Positions 34,269 through 42,328 of a stretch of DNA of 64,000 nucleotides are shown here, piece after piece. Under the pieces are notes generated by a model. The model was not told the origin of the DNA. It saw only the letters and a list, made by a program, of their open reading frames with translations, and made no database searches. Position numbers and translations under genes: made by a program. The number at the start of each line of letters is the position of its first letter. The first letter of the stretch is position 1. Origin of the DNA: Bacillota bacterium (GTDB lineage Bacteria; Bacillota; Bacilli; Paenibacillales; NBRC-103111); contig JAEWGW010000044.1 of the NCBI GenBank assembly GCA_023388055.1, positions 138,399 to 202,398 on the forward strand. Direction: 5' to 3'.

Positions 34269-35040
34269 CTGCCTCCCTGATGCTGCCCCTGTTCTTCTTA
34301 TGTTGGGTGAAGGAAAGCAGCTTCTTGCGGATTAATTGCGGATTCTCCCCGGCTTGGAGAGCCAGGATGCCCTCCAGCATCATTTCCCGCTCAGCAATCT
34401 GTTCCTCGCTTCTCACCTTGATTTTGGATGCGATAGGCAGGTAAATCACGTTGGCGCTGAAGACGCCGTATAAGGTGGCAGTAAAGGCAATGGCGATGGC
34501 AGGAGCCAGGGATTCCGGGTTTTCCAGACTGCCCAGCACGTGGATCAGACCCAGCACCGTACCGATAATCCCCATGGTTGGGGCAAACCCGCCGGCGGCT
34601 TCGAAAATTTTGGCATGGCCTTCGTGCCGGGATTCCAGGGAATCCATCTCCAGCTCCAGGATCTGCCGGGTCAGCTCCGGATCTGTTCCGTCCACCACCA
34701 TCAGCAGTCCCTCATGCAAAAAAGGATGCGGGTTCTCCAGTGCCCGCTGCTCCAGGGCCAACACACCCTCCCGGCGGGCAATGGTGGCCATATCCACAAT
34801 CTCATCAATTAATACATCCGGATCGCTTTTGTTCTGGGTAAAAGCCATCCTGAGGCCTTCGCCGGTTCCCTTCAGGCGGGATGCGGGAAAGCTGACCACC
34901 ACCGCACCGATGGTGCCTCCGAATACAATCAGCAGGGCGCTTGGAATAAACAGCGCACTCAGATGGCCTCCGTCCATGGCATATCCGCCGATCAGGCCGG
35001 CAAAGCCAATGATCAGGCCGATTAATGTTGTAATATCCAC
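34243..35040 (-). CDS. motA: Flagellar motor stator protein MotA
   Basis: 265 residues with four transmembrane segments (two near the N-terminus at ~4-50, two at ~150-205) and the large cytosolic loop (~55-145) carrying the RLKGTGEGLRMAF and REGVLALEQRALENPHPF segments that contact the rotor. FAPTMGIIGTVLGLIHVLGSL is the conserved third-helix motif. GTG 35040 start with AAAGGGG 9 nt upstream. Divergent from uvrB. Confidence 0.93.
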   Translation of the reverse strand: MDITTLIGLIIGFAGLIGGYAMDGGHLSALFIPSALLIVFGGTIGAVVVSFPASRLKGTGEGLRMAFTQNKSDPDVLIDEIVDMATIARREGVLALEQRALENPHPFLHEGLLMVVDGTDPELTRQILELEMDSLESRHEGHAKIFEAAGGFAPTMGIIGTVLGLIHVLGSLENPESLAPAIAIAFTATLYGVFSANVIYLPIASKIKVRSEEQIAEREMMLEGILALQAGENPQLIRKKLLSFTQHKKNRGSIREAGAGIEKEQ

Positions 35041-35123
35041 ATCATGTTTCCCCTTTCAAGGCTGGTATGAGATATGTATGTAAAACAATTACAGGTAAAG
35101 AAAAAATAAGTATGCTGTTCCCT

Positions 35124-35171
35124 TTGCAATCCACTAGGAAAGCGGGTATAATTGATAGGAACATGTATTCC
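35124..35171 (+). promoter_or_regulatory. uvrB promoter with LexA-like box
   Basis: -35 TTGCAA (35124-35129), 17-bp spacer, perfect -10 TATAAT (35147-35152). Immediately after it, GGAACATGTATTCC (35158-35171) matches the Gram-positive LexA box GAAC-N4-GTTC with one mismatch, placed at the start site as expected for SOS repression of uvrBA. Confidence 0.6.
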
Positions 35172-35229
35172 CATTGTACAAAATTTGTAACTTTGTCAAT
35201 TTTTTTATCGGGTTCTGTCGCTGAAAAGT

Positions 35230-35274
35230 TTAGGGCGTGTCTGAAAACTCCGAGGGGAGCAGATTTTGGCCCCT
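35230..35274 (+). repeat. TTAGGGCGTGT repeat, copy 2
   Basis: TTAGGGCGTGTCTGAAAAC, then TCCGAGGGGAGCAG, sharing order and most bases with copy 1 at 28649-28692. It lies in the uvrB leader. Confidence 0.5.
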
Positions 35275-35318
35275 ACTATAAATCAATCAAGCGGGTTCTC
35301 CGCTGTGAGGGTGATCGT

Positions 35319-37316
35319 ATGAGTGAATCTGCATTAAGCCAGCGGAAATTTGAACTGGTGTCCGAATTTTCGCCTCAGGGGGATCAGCCTGCCGCCATTG
35401 AGGAGCTGGTCAAGAGCATCGAGTCGGGACAGAAGTTCCAGACCCTGTTGGGTGCTACAGGAACAGGCAAAACCTTTACTGCGGCCCAGGTAATCGCCAA
35501 GCTCAACCGGCCGACGCTGGTCATCGCCCACAACAAAACGCTGGCAGCCCAGCTGTGCAGCGAGTTCAAGGAGTTTTTTCCGAATAATGCAGTGGAGTAT
35601 TTCGTCAGCTACTATGACTACTTCCAGCCGGAAGCCTATATTCCCTCATCGGATACCTATATAGAGAAGGATTCCAGCATCAACGACGAGATCGACAAGC
35701 TCCGCCACTCGGCCACCAGCTCACTGTTCGAGCGCCGGGACGTCATTATCGTGGCCAGTGTGTCCTGCATCTACGGCTTGGGCTCACCGCAGGAATACAA
35801 GGACCTGCGCCTGTCTCTGCGTGTTGGCATGGAGCGGTCTCGCAACGACATTCTCCATAAGCTGGTGGATATCCAGTACCAGCGCAATGACCTGAACTTT
35901 GTCCGGGGCACCTTCCGGGTGAGGGGCGATGTGGTGGAGATTTTTCCCGCCTCCCAAGGAGAGCATGCAGTGCGGGTAGAGATGTTCGGCGACGAGATCG
36001 AGCGGATTACAGAGATTGACGTGCTCACCGGGGAAATTCTCGGTACGCGGGATCATGTGACGATTCCACCGGCCTCCCACTTTGTCACCCAACAGTCCAC
36101 GCTTCAGAGGGCGGTGGCCAACATTGAGGTAGAGCTGGAGGAACGCCTGGCGGAATTGCGGGCGGACAACAAGCTGCTGGAGGCCCAGCGTCTGGAGCAG
36201 CGCACCCGTTACGATATCGAAATGATGATGGAGATGGGCTACTGCTCCGGCATCGAGAATTACTCCGGCCATCTGACCTTCCGCCAGCGGGGCGAAACGC
36301 CGTATACGTTGCTGGATTATTTCCCGGAGGATATGCTGTTTGTTATTGACGAATCTCACGTGACCCTGCCCCAGATCAGGGGGATGTACAACGGCGACCG
36401 GGCGCGCAAGGAGATGCTGGTAGCCCATGGGTTCCGGCTGCCTTCGGCGCTGGACAACCGGCCGCTGCGCTTCGAGGAATTCGAGAGCAAGTTTACCCAA
36501 GGGGTCTTTGTTTCCGCTACACCCGGTCCCTTCGAGCTGGAGCACTGCCCCCAGATGGTGGAGCAGATTATCCGGCCTACCGGGCTGCTTGATCCCATTG
36601 TGGAGGTACGGCCCACCAAAGGGCAGATTGACGATATGATCGGGGAGATCCACGACCGGATCGCCAAGGACGAGCGGGTGCTGGTCACCACTCTGACCAA
36701 GAAAATGTCCGAGGACCTGACAGATTATTTGAAGGAACTGGGCATTAAGGTGCGTTATTTGCACTCGGATATCAAAACCATCGAGCGGATGCAGATTCTC
36801 CGGGAGCTGCGTCTTGGCGTATTCCATGTGCTGGTGGGGATCAACCTGCTGCGGGAGGGGCTTGACCTGCCCGAGGTATCTCTGGTCACCATTCTCGATG
36901 CGGACAAGGAAGGGTTCCTCCGTGCGGAGCGCTCCCTGATCCAGACCATCGGGCGTGCGGCCCGGAATTCCGGCGGCAAGGTTATCATGTACGGGGACAA
37001 AATAACCGACTCCATGGAGAAGGCCATCAGCGAAACGAAGCGGCGGCGTGCCATCCAGGAGGAGCATAACCGGAAGAACGGCATTACGCCCCAGACCATC
37101 CAGAAGCGGGTGCGGGATGTTATCGAAGCCACCAAAGCGGCTGAATCCAAGACCGAATATCTGGCGGAGGTCAAGGGTGCCAAGATGTCCAAGAAGGACC
37201 GGATGAGTCTCATCGAACGTCTGGAGAAGGAAATGAAGGATGCAGCCAAGAACCTGCAGTTCGAGAAGGCGGCGCAGCTGCGTGACGCCATTATGGAGCT
37301 GAAGGTGCAGGATTAG
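35319..37316 (+). CDS. uvrB: Excinuclease ABC subunit B
   Basis: A 665-residue damage-verification helicase of nucleotide excision repair. It shows Walker A GATGTGKT, the beta-hairpin region EYFVSYYDYFQPEAYIPSSD that clamps the DNA, DEATH-type DESHVTLPQI, ATPase motif VI QTIGRAARN, and a C-terminal UVR motif (ERLEKEMKDAAKNLQFEKAA) that binds UvrC. ATG 35319 is used (GAGGGTGAT upstream); the frame is open back to 35067 but that would overlap the promoter. Likely SOS-controlled. uvrA follows by 50 bp. Confidence 0.97.
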   Translation: MSESALSQRKFELVSEFSPQGDQPAAIEELVKSIESGQKFQTLLGATGTGKTFTAAQVIAKLNRPTLVIAHNKTLAAQLCSEFKEFFPNNAVEYFVSYYDYFQPEAYIPSSDTYIEKDSSINDEIDKLRHSATSSLFERRDVIIVASVSCIYGLGSPQEYKDLRLSLRVGMERSRNDILHKLVDIQYQRNDLNFVRGTFRVRGDVVEIFPASQGEHAVRVEMFGDEIERITEIDVLTGEILGTRDHVTIPPASHFVTQQSTLQRAVANIEVELEERLAELRADNKLLEAQRLEQRTRYDIEMMMEMGYCSGIENYSGHLTFRQRGETPYTLLDYFPEDMLFVIDESHVTLPQIRGMYNGDRARKEMLVAHGFRLPSALDNRPLRFEEFESKFTQGVFVSATPGPFELEHCPQMVEQIIRPTGLLDPIVEVRPTKGQIDDMIGEIHDRIAKDERVLVTTLTKKMSEDLTDYLKELGIKVRYLHSDIKTIERMQILRELRLGVFHVLVGINLLREGLDLPEVSLVTILDADKEGFLRAERSLIQTIGRAARNSGGKVIMYGDKITDSMEKAISETKRRRAIQEEHNRKNGITPQTIQKRVRDVIEATKAAESKTEYLAEVKGAKMSKKDRMSLIERLEKEMKDAAKNLQFEKAAQLRDAIMELKVQD

Positions 37317-37366
37317 AGAGGGGCTTACGCTCCAATACGGTTGAGGAGAAAGGTGGAGGCCTGAAA

Positions 37367-40261
37367 GTGGCAAGTGAATCCATAGTTGTGAAGGGCGCCC
37401 GTGCCCATAATTTGAAGAATATCGATGTCACCATCCCGCGGGACCGGTTTGTGGTGCTGACGGGTTTGAGCGGCTCCGGCAAGTCATCTCTTGCTTTTGA
37501 TACCATCTACGCGGAAGGGCAGCGGCGCTATGTGGAGTCGCTGTCCGCTTATGCCCGGCAGTTTCTCGGCCAAATGGACAAGCCGGATGTGGACTCCATT
37601 GAAGGCCTCTCCCCGGCCATCTCCATCGACCAGAAAACCACCAGCCGGAATCCCCGTTCCACGGTTGGTACCGTAACGGAGATCTATGACTATCTACGGC
37701 TTTTGTTTGCACGGATTGGCCGCCCTCATTGTCCGGAGCATGGTGTAGAGATCACGGCCCAGACGGTCGAACAGATGGTGGACCGGTTGATGGAATATCC
37801 GGAGCGCACCCGCCTACAGATTCTGGCACCGGTGGTGTCAGGTCGTAAGGGCGAACATGCCAAGCTGCTGGCCGATATTGGAAAGCAGGGTTTTGTCCGT
37901 GCCCGTGTGAACGGCGAGCTGCGTGAGCTTTCGGAAAAAATCGAGCTGGAGAAGAACAAGAAACACAGCATCGAGGTTGTGGTGGACCGTATCGTCGTTA
38001 AGGACGATGTCCAGACCCGTCTTGCCGATTCTCTCGAAACTGCCCTTAAGCTGGGTGAAGGCCGGGTATTGGTGGATGTGATGGAGCATGAGGAGCTTCT
38101 GTTCAGCCAGAACCTGGCCTGTCCCGAATGCGGCTTCAGTATGGAGGAATTATCCCCCCGGATGTTCTCCTTCAACAGCCCCTTCGGTGCTTGTCCGGAA
38201 TGTGATGGTCTAGGCATGAAGATGATTGTGGACCCGGATCTTCTGGTGTCCGACAAGGAAAAAACCATTGAGGACGGAGCGTTTTCCGCTTGGGCGGGCA
38301 GCACCTCCACCTACTACCCTCAGTTTCTGGCTTCAGCCTGCCGTCATTACGGCATTCCCATGGATGTGCCGGTTCGGGATCTTACCTCCGAACAAATGAA
38401 GATCATTATGTACGGAACAGGCGGAGAGCGGATCCGGTTCCAGTATGAGAATGATTTCGGCCAGCGCAAGGATGCCATGGTTCCCTTCGAGGGCATTGTC
38501 CCTAACCTGGAGCGCCGGTACCGGGATACGGCCTCGGAAGGCATCCGTGAGTTTATCGAGCAGTTTATGGGCTCCAAACCCTGTGCCAAGTGTAAGGGAC
38601 ACCGCCTGAAGCCTGAGATTCTGGCAGTTACGGTAGGCAAGCAGAACATTTCCTACGTCACCTCGCTGTCCATTGGCGAAGCACAGGGTTTCTTCGATCA
38701 GCTTCCCCTGACGCAGAAGGAAGAGACGATTGCCCACTTGATTCTGAAGGAAGTCAAAGCCCGGCTGGGTTTCCTCGTTAATGTGGGCCTGGATTATCTG
38801 ACCTTGAGCCGCGCCGCGGGCTCTCTCTCCGGCGGTGAAGCCCAACGGATCAGGCTGGCTACCCAAATTGGCTCCAGTCTGATGGGCGTCCTGTACATTC
38901 TGGACGAACCCAGCATCGGGCTGCACCAGCGGGATAACGACCGTCTGATCCAGACACTGCATCATATGCGTGACTTGGGAAACACACTCATTGTGGTTGA
39001 ACATGATGAGGATACTATGCTGGCCTGTGACTATATCATCGATATCGGTCCGGGGGCAGGCATCCATGGCGGACAGGTCATTGCCGAAGGCACGCCGCAG
39101 GAGGTGATGGCCAATGAGTCGTCGCTGACCGGCCAATATTTGAGCGGACGCAAGTTCATCAAGGTGCCGCTGGCCCGGCGTAAACCTAACGGCAAGTGGC
39201 TGGAGGTAAAGGGCGCCAAGGAAAACAACCTGAAGAATGTGAACGTCAAGTTTCCCCTTGGGGTTTTCGGCTGTGTGACCGGTGTATCCGGCAGCGGCAA
39301 GTCCACCCTGGTGAACGAGATTCTGTATAAGACACTGGCCCGCGACTTGAACGGTGCCAAAACCCGTCCCGGCGAATACAAATCCATCAGCGGCTTAGAG
39401 CATGTGGAGAAGGTTATCGATATCGACCAGTCTCCAATCGGGCGGACACCCCGCTCCAATCCGGCCACCTATACAGGTGTGTTCGATGATATCCGCGATG
39501 TCTACTCCGCTACCACGGAGTCCAAGATCCGCGGCTACAAAAAGGGACGCTTCAGCTTTAACGTTAAAGGCGGGCGCTGTGAAGCCTGCCGCGGGGACGG
39601 AATCATCCGCATTGAAATGCACTTCCTGCCGGACGTCTACGTTCCCTGCGAGGTCTGTAAGGGACAGCGGTATAACCGAGAGACGCTGGAGATCAAATAC
39701 AAGGGCAAGAGCATTGCTGAGTTGCTGGAAATGACCATCGAGGCCTCTGCGGAGTTCTTTAAGAATATCCCGCGGATCCACCGTAAAATTCAGACTCTCG
39801 TAGATGTGGGCCTGGGCTATATGAAGCTGGGGCAGCCTGCCACAACCCTGTCCGGCGGCGAAGCCCAACGGGTGAAGCTGGCGGCAGAGCTGTACCGCAG
39901 AAGCACCGGCAAGTCCATCTATATTCTGGATGAGCCTACAACAGGTTTGCATACGGATGATATCGACCGTCTGCTGACCGTACTCCACCGGCTGGTGGAC
40001 AACGGCGATTCGGTGCTGGTCATTGAGCATAACCTGGACGTGATCAAAACCGCGGATTACCTGATTGATCTGGGACCGGAAGGGGGAAACCGGGGCGGTA
40101 CGATTGTGGCCACCGGCACACCCGAGGATATTGCCGCTGTGGCAGGCTCCTATACCGGCAAATATCTGAAGCCTGTTCTGGAACGGGATCTGGCCCGGAC
40201 CCGGAAAGCACTAGAGGAAGAAGAACTGCAGGAAGCAGAAGAGAACGCGGCTAGCGTTTAG
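37367..40261 (+). CDS. uvrA: Excinuclease ABC subunit A
   Basis: A 964-residue DNA damage sensor with two ABC ATPase modules: Walker A GLSGSGKSS (near residue 32) and GVSGSGKST (~645), signatures LSGGEAQRIRLATQ and LSGGEAQRVKLAAEL, and zinc-binding Cys clusters (CPECGFSMEEL ... CPECDGLG; CEACRGDGI ... CEVCKG). It loads UvrB at lesions. GTG 37367 follows AAAGGTGGAGG. Co-directional with uvrB and most likely in the same SOS operon; strong terminator downstream. Confidence 0.97.
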   Translation: MASESIVVKGARAHNLKNIDVTIPRDRFVVLTGLSGSGKSSLAFDTIYAEGQRRYVESLSAYARQFLGQMDKPDVDSIEGLSPAISIDQKTTSRNPRSTVGTVTEIYDYLRLLFARIGRPHCPEHGVEITAQTVEQMVDRLMEYPERTRLQILAPVVSGRKGEHAKLLADIGKQGFVRARVNGELRELSEKIELEKNKKHSIEVVVDRIVVKDDVQTRLADSLETALKLGEGRVLVDVMEHEELLFSQNLACPECGFSMEELSPRMFSFNSPFGACPECDGLGMKMIVDPDLLVSDKEKTIEDGAFSAWAGSTSTYYPQFLASACRHYGIPMDVPVRDLTSEQMKIIMYGTGGERIRFQYENDFGQRKDAMVPFEGIVPNLERRYRDTASEGIREFIEQFMGSKPCAKCKGHRLKPEILAVTVGKQNISYVTSLSIGEAQGFFDQLPLTQKEETIAHLILKEVKARLGFLVNVGLDYLTLSRAAGSLSGGEAQRIRLATQIGSSLMGVLYILDEPSIGLHQRDNDRLIQTLHHMRDLGNTLIVVEHDEDTMLACDYIIDIGPGAGIHGGQVIAEGTPQEVMANESSLTGQYLSGRKFIKVPLARRKPNGKWLEVKGAKENNLKNVNVKFPLGVFGCVTGVSGSGKSTLVNEILYKTLARDLNGAKTRPGEYKSISGLEHVEKVIDIDQSPIGRTPRSNPATYTGVFDDIRDVYSATTESKIRGYKKGRFSFNVKGGRCEACRGDGIIRIEMHFLPDVYVPCEVCKGQRYNRETLEIKYKGKSIAELLEMTIEASAEFFKNIPRIHRKIQTLVDVGLGYMKLGQPATTLSGGEAQRVKLAAELYRRSTGKSIYILDEPTTGLHTDDIDRLLTVLHRLVDNGDSVLVIEHNLDVIKTADYLIDLGPEGGNRGGTIVATGTPEDIAAVAGSYTGKYLKPVLERDLARTRKALEEEELQEAEENAASV

Positions 40262-40306
40262 GAATGCAGTCACCCGCTCAGGCAACAGCTTAATTAGCCA
40301 AATCAA

Positions 40307-40352
40307 AACGCCGCATATCGTACAAGAAGCTTGTACGGCGTGCGGCGTTTTT
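40307..40352 (+). terminator. Terminator after uvrA
   Basis: Long stem: AACGCCGCA (40307-40315) with TGCGGCGTT (40341-40349), continued by CGTACAAG / CTTGTACG around an AAG loop, then T-run. Confidence 0.88.
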
Positions 40353-40374
40353 GTATTAGGCGCTGGTAGTCCTT

Positions 40375-40824
40375 TTACCAGCCGAAGTCTAATGTTTTTC
40401 CGGTTTCCGCCAAGGTTTTGATGTTGCTCAGGATCATCCACCAGCTCTCTCCGGAACGCTCCATCGCCGGATGGCCGGGTGTGAACTGATCATTCACCAG
40501 TCTCATTTTGGTACAGCTGCCAGTTGGTTCAAAGGTAAAGGTAACCCGTGATTCCAGCTCGGCATGATTCGGAGCGTAGGAAGGGCCGGGATGTTCAATA
40601 TAGCTGAATTTGTGATGCGGCTCCCATTCCAGCCAGGTTCCATATACGTGGACCGTTTCCGGTCCGTCATTGCCGGGACCCACATATGCCAAATCCTCCC
40701 CAGGCCGGAAGTTGCTGCGCAGCTCACAGCCAAAGAAAATTTGGCGTACTCCCTCTGGTCCCGTGAGAATTTCCCACAGCTGCTCCGGGGCTGCCGCTAT
40801 ATAAAAATCATATTGATGCTCCAT
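40375..40824 (-). CDS. SRPBCC / AHSA1-like protein
   Basis: About 149 residues of a single START-like (SRPBCC) fold: MEHQYDFYIAAAPEQLWEIL at the start, GTWLEWEPHHKFSYIEH in the middle and the C-terminal helix SWWMILSNIKTLAETGKTLD. The family binds hydrophobic ligands or acts like the Hsp90 activator Aha1; the specific ligand is unknown. ATG 40824 is favoured over ATG 40827 for spacing to AAGGAGG. Divergent from an AraC regulator 137 bp away, which may control it. Confidence 0.85.
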   Translation of the reverse strand: MEHQYDFYIAAAPEQLWEILTGPEGVRQIFFGCELRSNFRPGEDLAYVGPGNDGPETVHVYGTWLEWEPHHKFSYIEHPGPSYAPNHAELESRVTFTFEPTGSCTKMRLVNDQFTPGHPAMERSGESWWMILSNIKTLAETGKTLDFGW

Positions 40825-40961
40825 CATAAATCCTCCTTTTTGGTGACTCTGCCTTTACTATATGATGCTGAAGCGGACAAGTCTTGTAAAAACGCGACAG
40901 AAGGAAGTTGTACACATTAGCTTGGTTTGAGAAGGTACCTTTGTTCAGAGGAGGATGCCTC

Positions 40962-41765
40962 ATGTATCAGGATTTTCCCACACCAGCATTGGGTGTGCTG
41001 CATACCAAGGACGGTGCGCAGCGGTTCCGTCTAACCCGCATCCAGCCTTGTGCGGAGCTGGCGCCGTTCGTTAAGCATTATTGGATAGTCGCTTGGGATT
41101 TGGCGGACGGAGAGGAGTATGACCAGCCGGTGGTGCCCAATCCATGTGTGAATTTGGTGGTGGAGCCCGGTAAAACGGCTTGTTTTGCCCCGGGGGTTAC
41201 CACCTTCACCTATAGGCTGAAAGGAGCGGGTTGTGTCTTGGGCGTAAAGTTTCATCCGGGTGGTTTTTATCCTTTTATCCGGACATCGATATCTACATAT
41301 CGGGGGAGTCCCATACCGGTAACCGAGGTGCTGGGGTTACCCAGCGGAGAGCTGGAGGAAGCTGTGCTTGGCCGGAAGGAGGAGCAGGCAATGGCGCAGG
41401 AGATGGAGCGGCTTCTCCTGTGCCGGTTGCCTGAACCCGATCCGCAGGCTCAGTTTTTGCGGGAGGAGGTCGAGCATATTGCCAAGGATCGCGGATTGAC
41501 CAAGGTGGATATGCTCTGTGCTCATTTGAAAATGAATAAGCGGACAGTGCAGCGTTTGTTTGACCAATATATTGGGGTCAGTCCCAAATGGGTTATCCGG
41601 CTGTACCGGATACAAGATGCGGCCGAGCGGCTGGATAATGGCACGTATGGCGAGCTGGTAGGACTGGCCATGGATTTAGGCTACCACGACCAAGCCCATT
41701 TTATTAAGGACTTCAAGAGTGTAACGGGCCAGACTCCGGAGGAGTATCTCCGAGGTCGGGGCTAA
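40962..41765 (+). CDS. AraC-family transcriptional regulator
   Basis: 267 residues. The N-terminal ~150 residues (PFVKHYWIVAWDLADGEEYD, VVPNPCVNLVVEPG, GVKFHPGGFYPF) match the DUF6597-like sensor domain of this AraC group; the C-terminus has the two helix-turn-helix units (MLCAHLKMNKRTVQRLFDQY, then GLAMDLGYHDQAHFIKDFKS and TGQTPEEY). ATG 40962 follows GAGGAGG; the upstream frame from 40908 lacks a site. Divergent from the SRPBCC gene, its most likely target. Confidence 0.9.
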   Translation: MYQDFPTPALGVLHTKDGAQRFRLTRIQPCAELAPFVKHYWIVAWDLADGEEYDQPVVPNPCVNLVVEPGKTACFAPGVTTFTYRLKGAGCVLGVKFHPGGFYPFIRTSISTYRGSPIPVTEVLGLPSGELEEAVLGRKEEQAMAQEMERLLLCRLPEPDPQAQFLREEVEHIAKDRGLTKVDMLCAHLKMNKRTVQRLFDQYIGVSPKWVIRLYRIQDAAERLDNGTYGELVGLAMDLGYHDQAHFIKDFKSVTGQTPEEYLRGRG

Positions 41766-41830
41766 GGACCGGCATCCGGCTGAGACCATGTGGGGTCTTA
41801 GCGTGTTTTATCAATGGGAAGGTGTTGGTT

Positions 41831-41888
41831 GATGAAGAACCGGACTGGACTGATGAAGAATCAGGCTGGACTGATGAAGAATCAGGTC
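41831..41888 (+). repeat. 21-bp tandem repeat, ~2.7 copies
   Basis: Units start at 41831, 41852 and 41873 with GATGAAGAA followed by C/T-C-A/G-GG-CTGGACT; the third is incomplete. Non-coding on the evidence here, though all copies keep the same length (a multiple of 3). Confidence 0.75.
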
Positions 41889-41902
41889 GTCTGGGCGGGA
41901 GC

Positions 41903-42090
41903 TGTAACGGAACCATAAGACGCTTAGAGTGGAAATTTGGGGGATTTGATTTTGTAACGGAACTGAGAAACCGTTAGAGCAGCAAAAGGTGACTAATTAG
42001 TCCAAGAACAGCTGCTAAGGGCTTCTGAGTTCCGTTAGCCCGCTAAATTTCCGGTTTTTGCTGTTTAAGCGTCTCTGAGTTCCGTTACGG
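41903..42090. repeat. TAACGGAAC repeats, two direct plus two inverted
   Basis: Units TGTAACGGAAC at 41903 and 41953 face inverted units (GAGTTCCGTTA) ending at 42039 and 42090. The outer pair is longer: TAACGGAAC plus AGACGCTTA on both sides. The whole can fold into a large hairpin or cruciform. Same 2+2 plan at 53259-53448 and 63084-63274. Confidence 0.75.
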
Positions 42091-42141
42091 CGCTGCCCCG
42101 GGTTTTTCTTTGTATTTACTAAGAGGGAGATGGCCCCGGAG

Positions 42142-42253
42142 ACCCAACCAACCCAACCGAACCAACCCAACCGAACCGACCCAACCGAACCGAGCCAACC
42201 AACCCAACCGACCCAACCGAACCGACCCAACCAACCCAACCCAACCCAACCAC
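42142..42253 (+). repeat. CCAAC/CGAAC pentanucleotide microsatellite
   Basis: About 110 bp of pentamers ACCCA, ACCGA and rare variants, strictly C+A rich on the plus strand and free of T. Because the period is 5, all frames stay open; short ORFs here (for example 42130-42327) are artefacts. It lies just upstream of the terminator of the reductase gene. Confidence 0.85.
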
Positions 42254-42265
42254 CAATACAACCAA

Positions 42266-42303
42266 AAGAACCCGAGGAGCTCACGCCCACTCGGGTTCTT
42301 CTT
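42266..42303 (-). terminator. Terminator of nitrite/sulfite reductase gene
   Basis: AAGAACCCGAG (42266-42276) pairs with CTCGGGTTCTT (42290-42300), loop 13 nt. Immediately downstream of the minus-strand stop at 42329. Confidence 0.8.
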
Positions 42304-42328
42304 TACCTTCACTCTTACTCCCGTTGAC

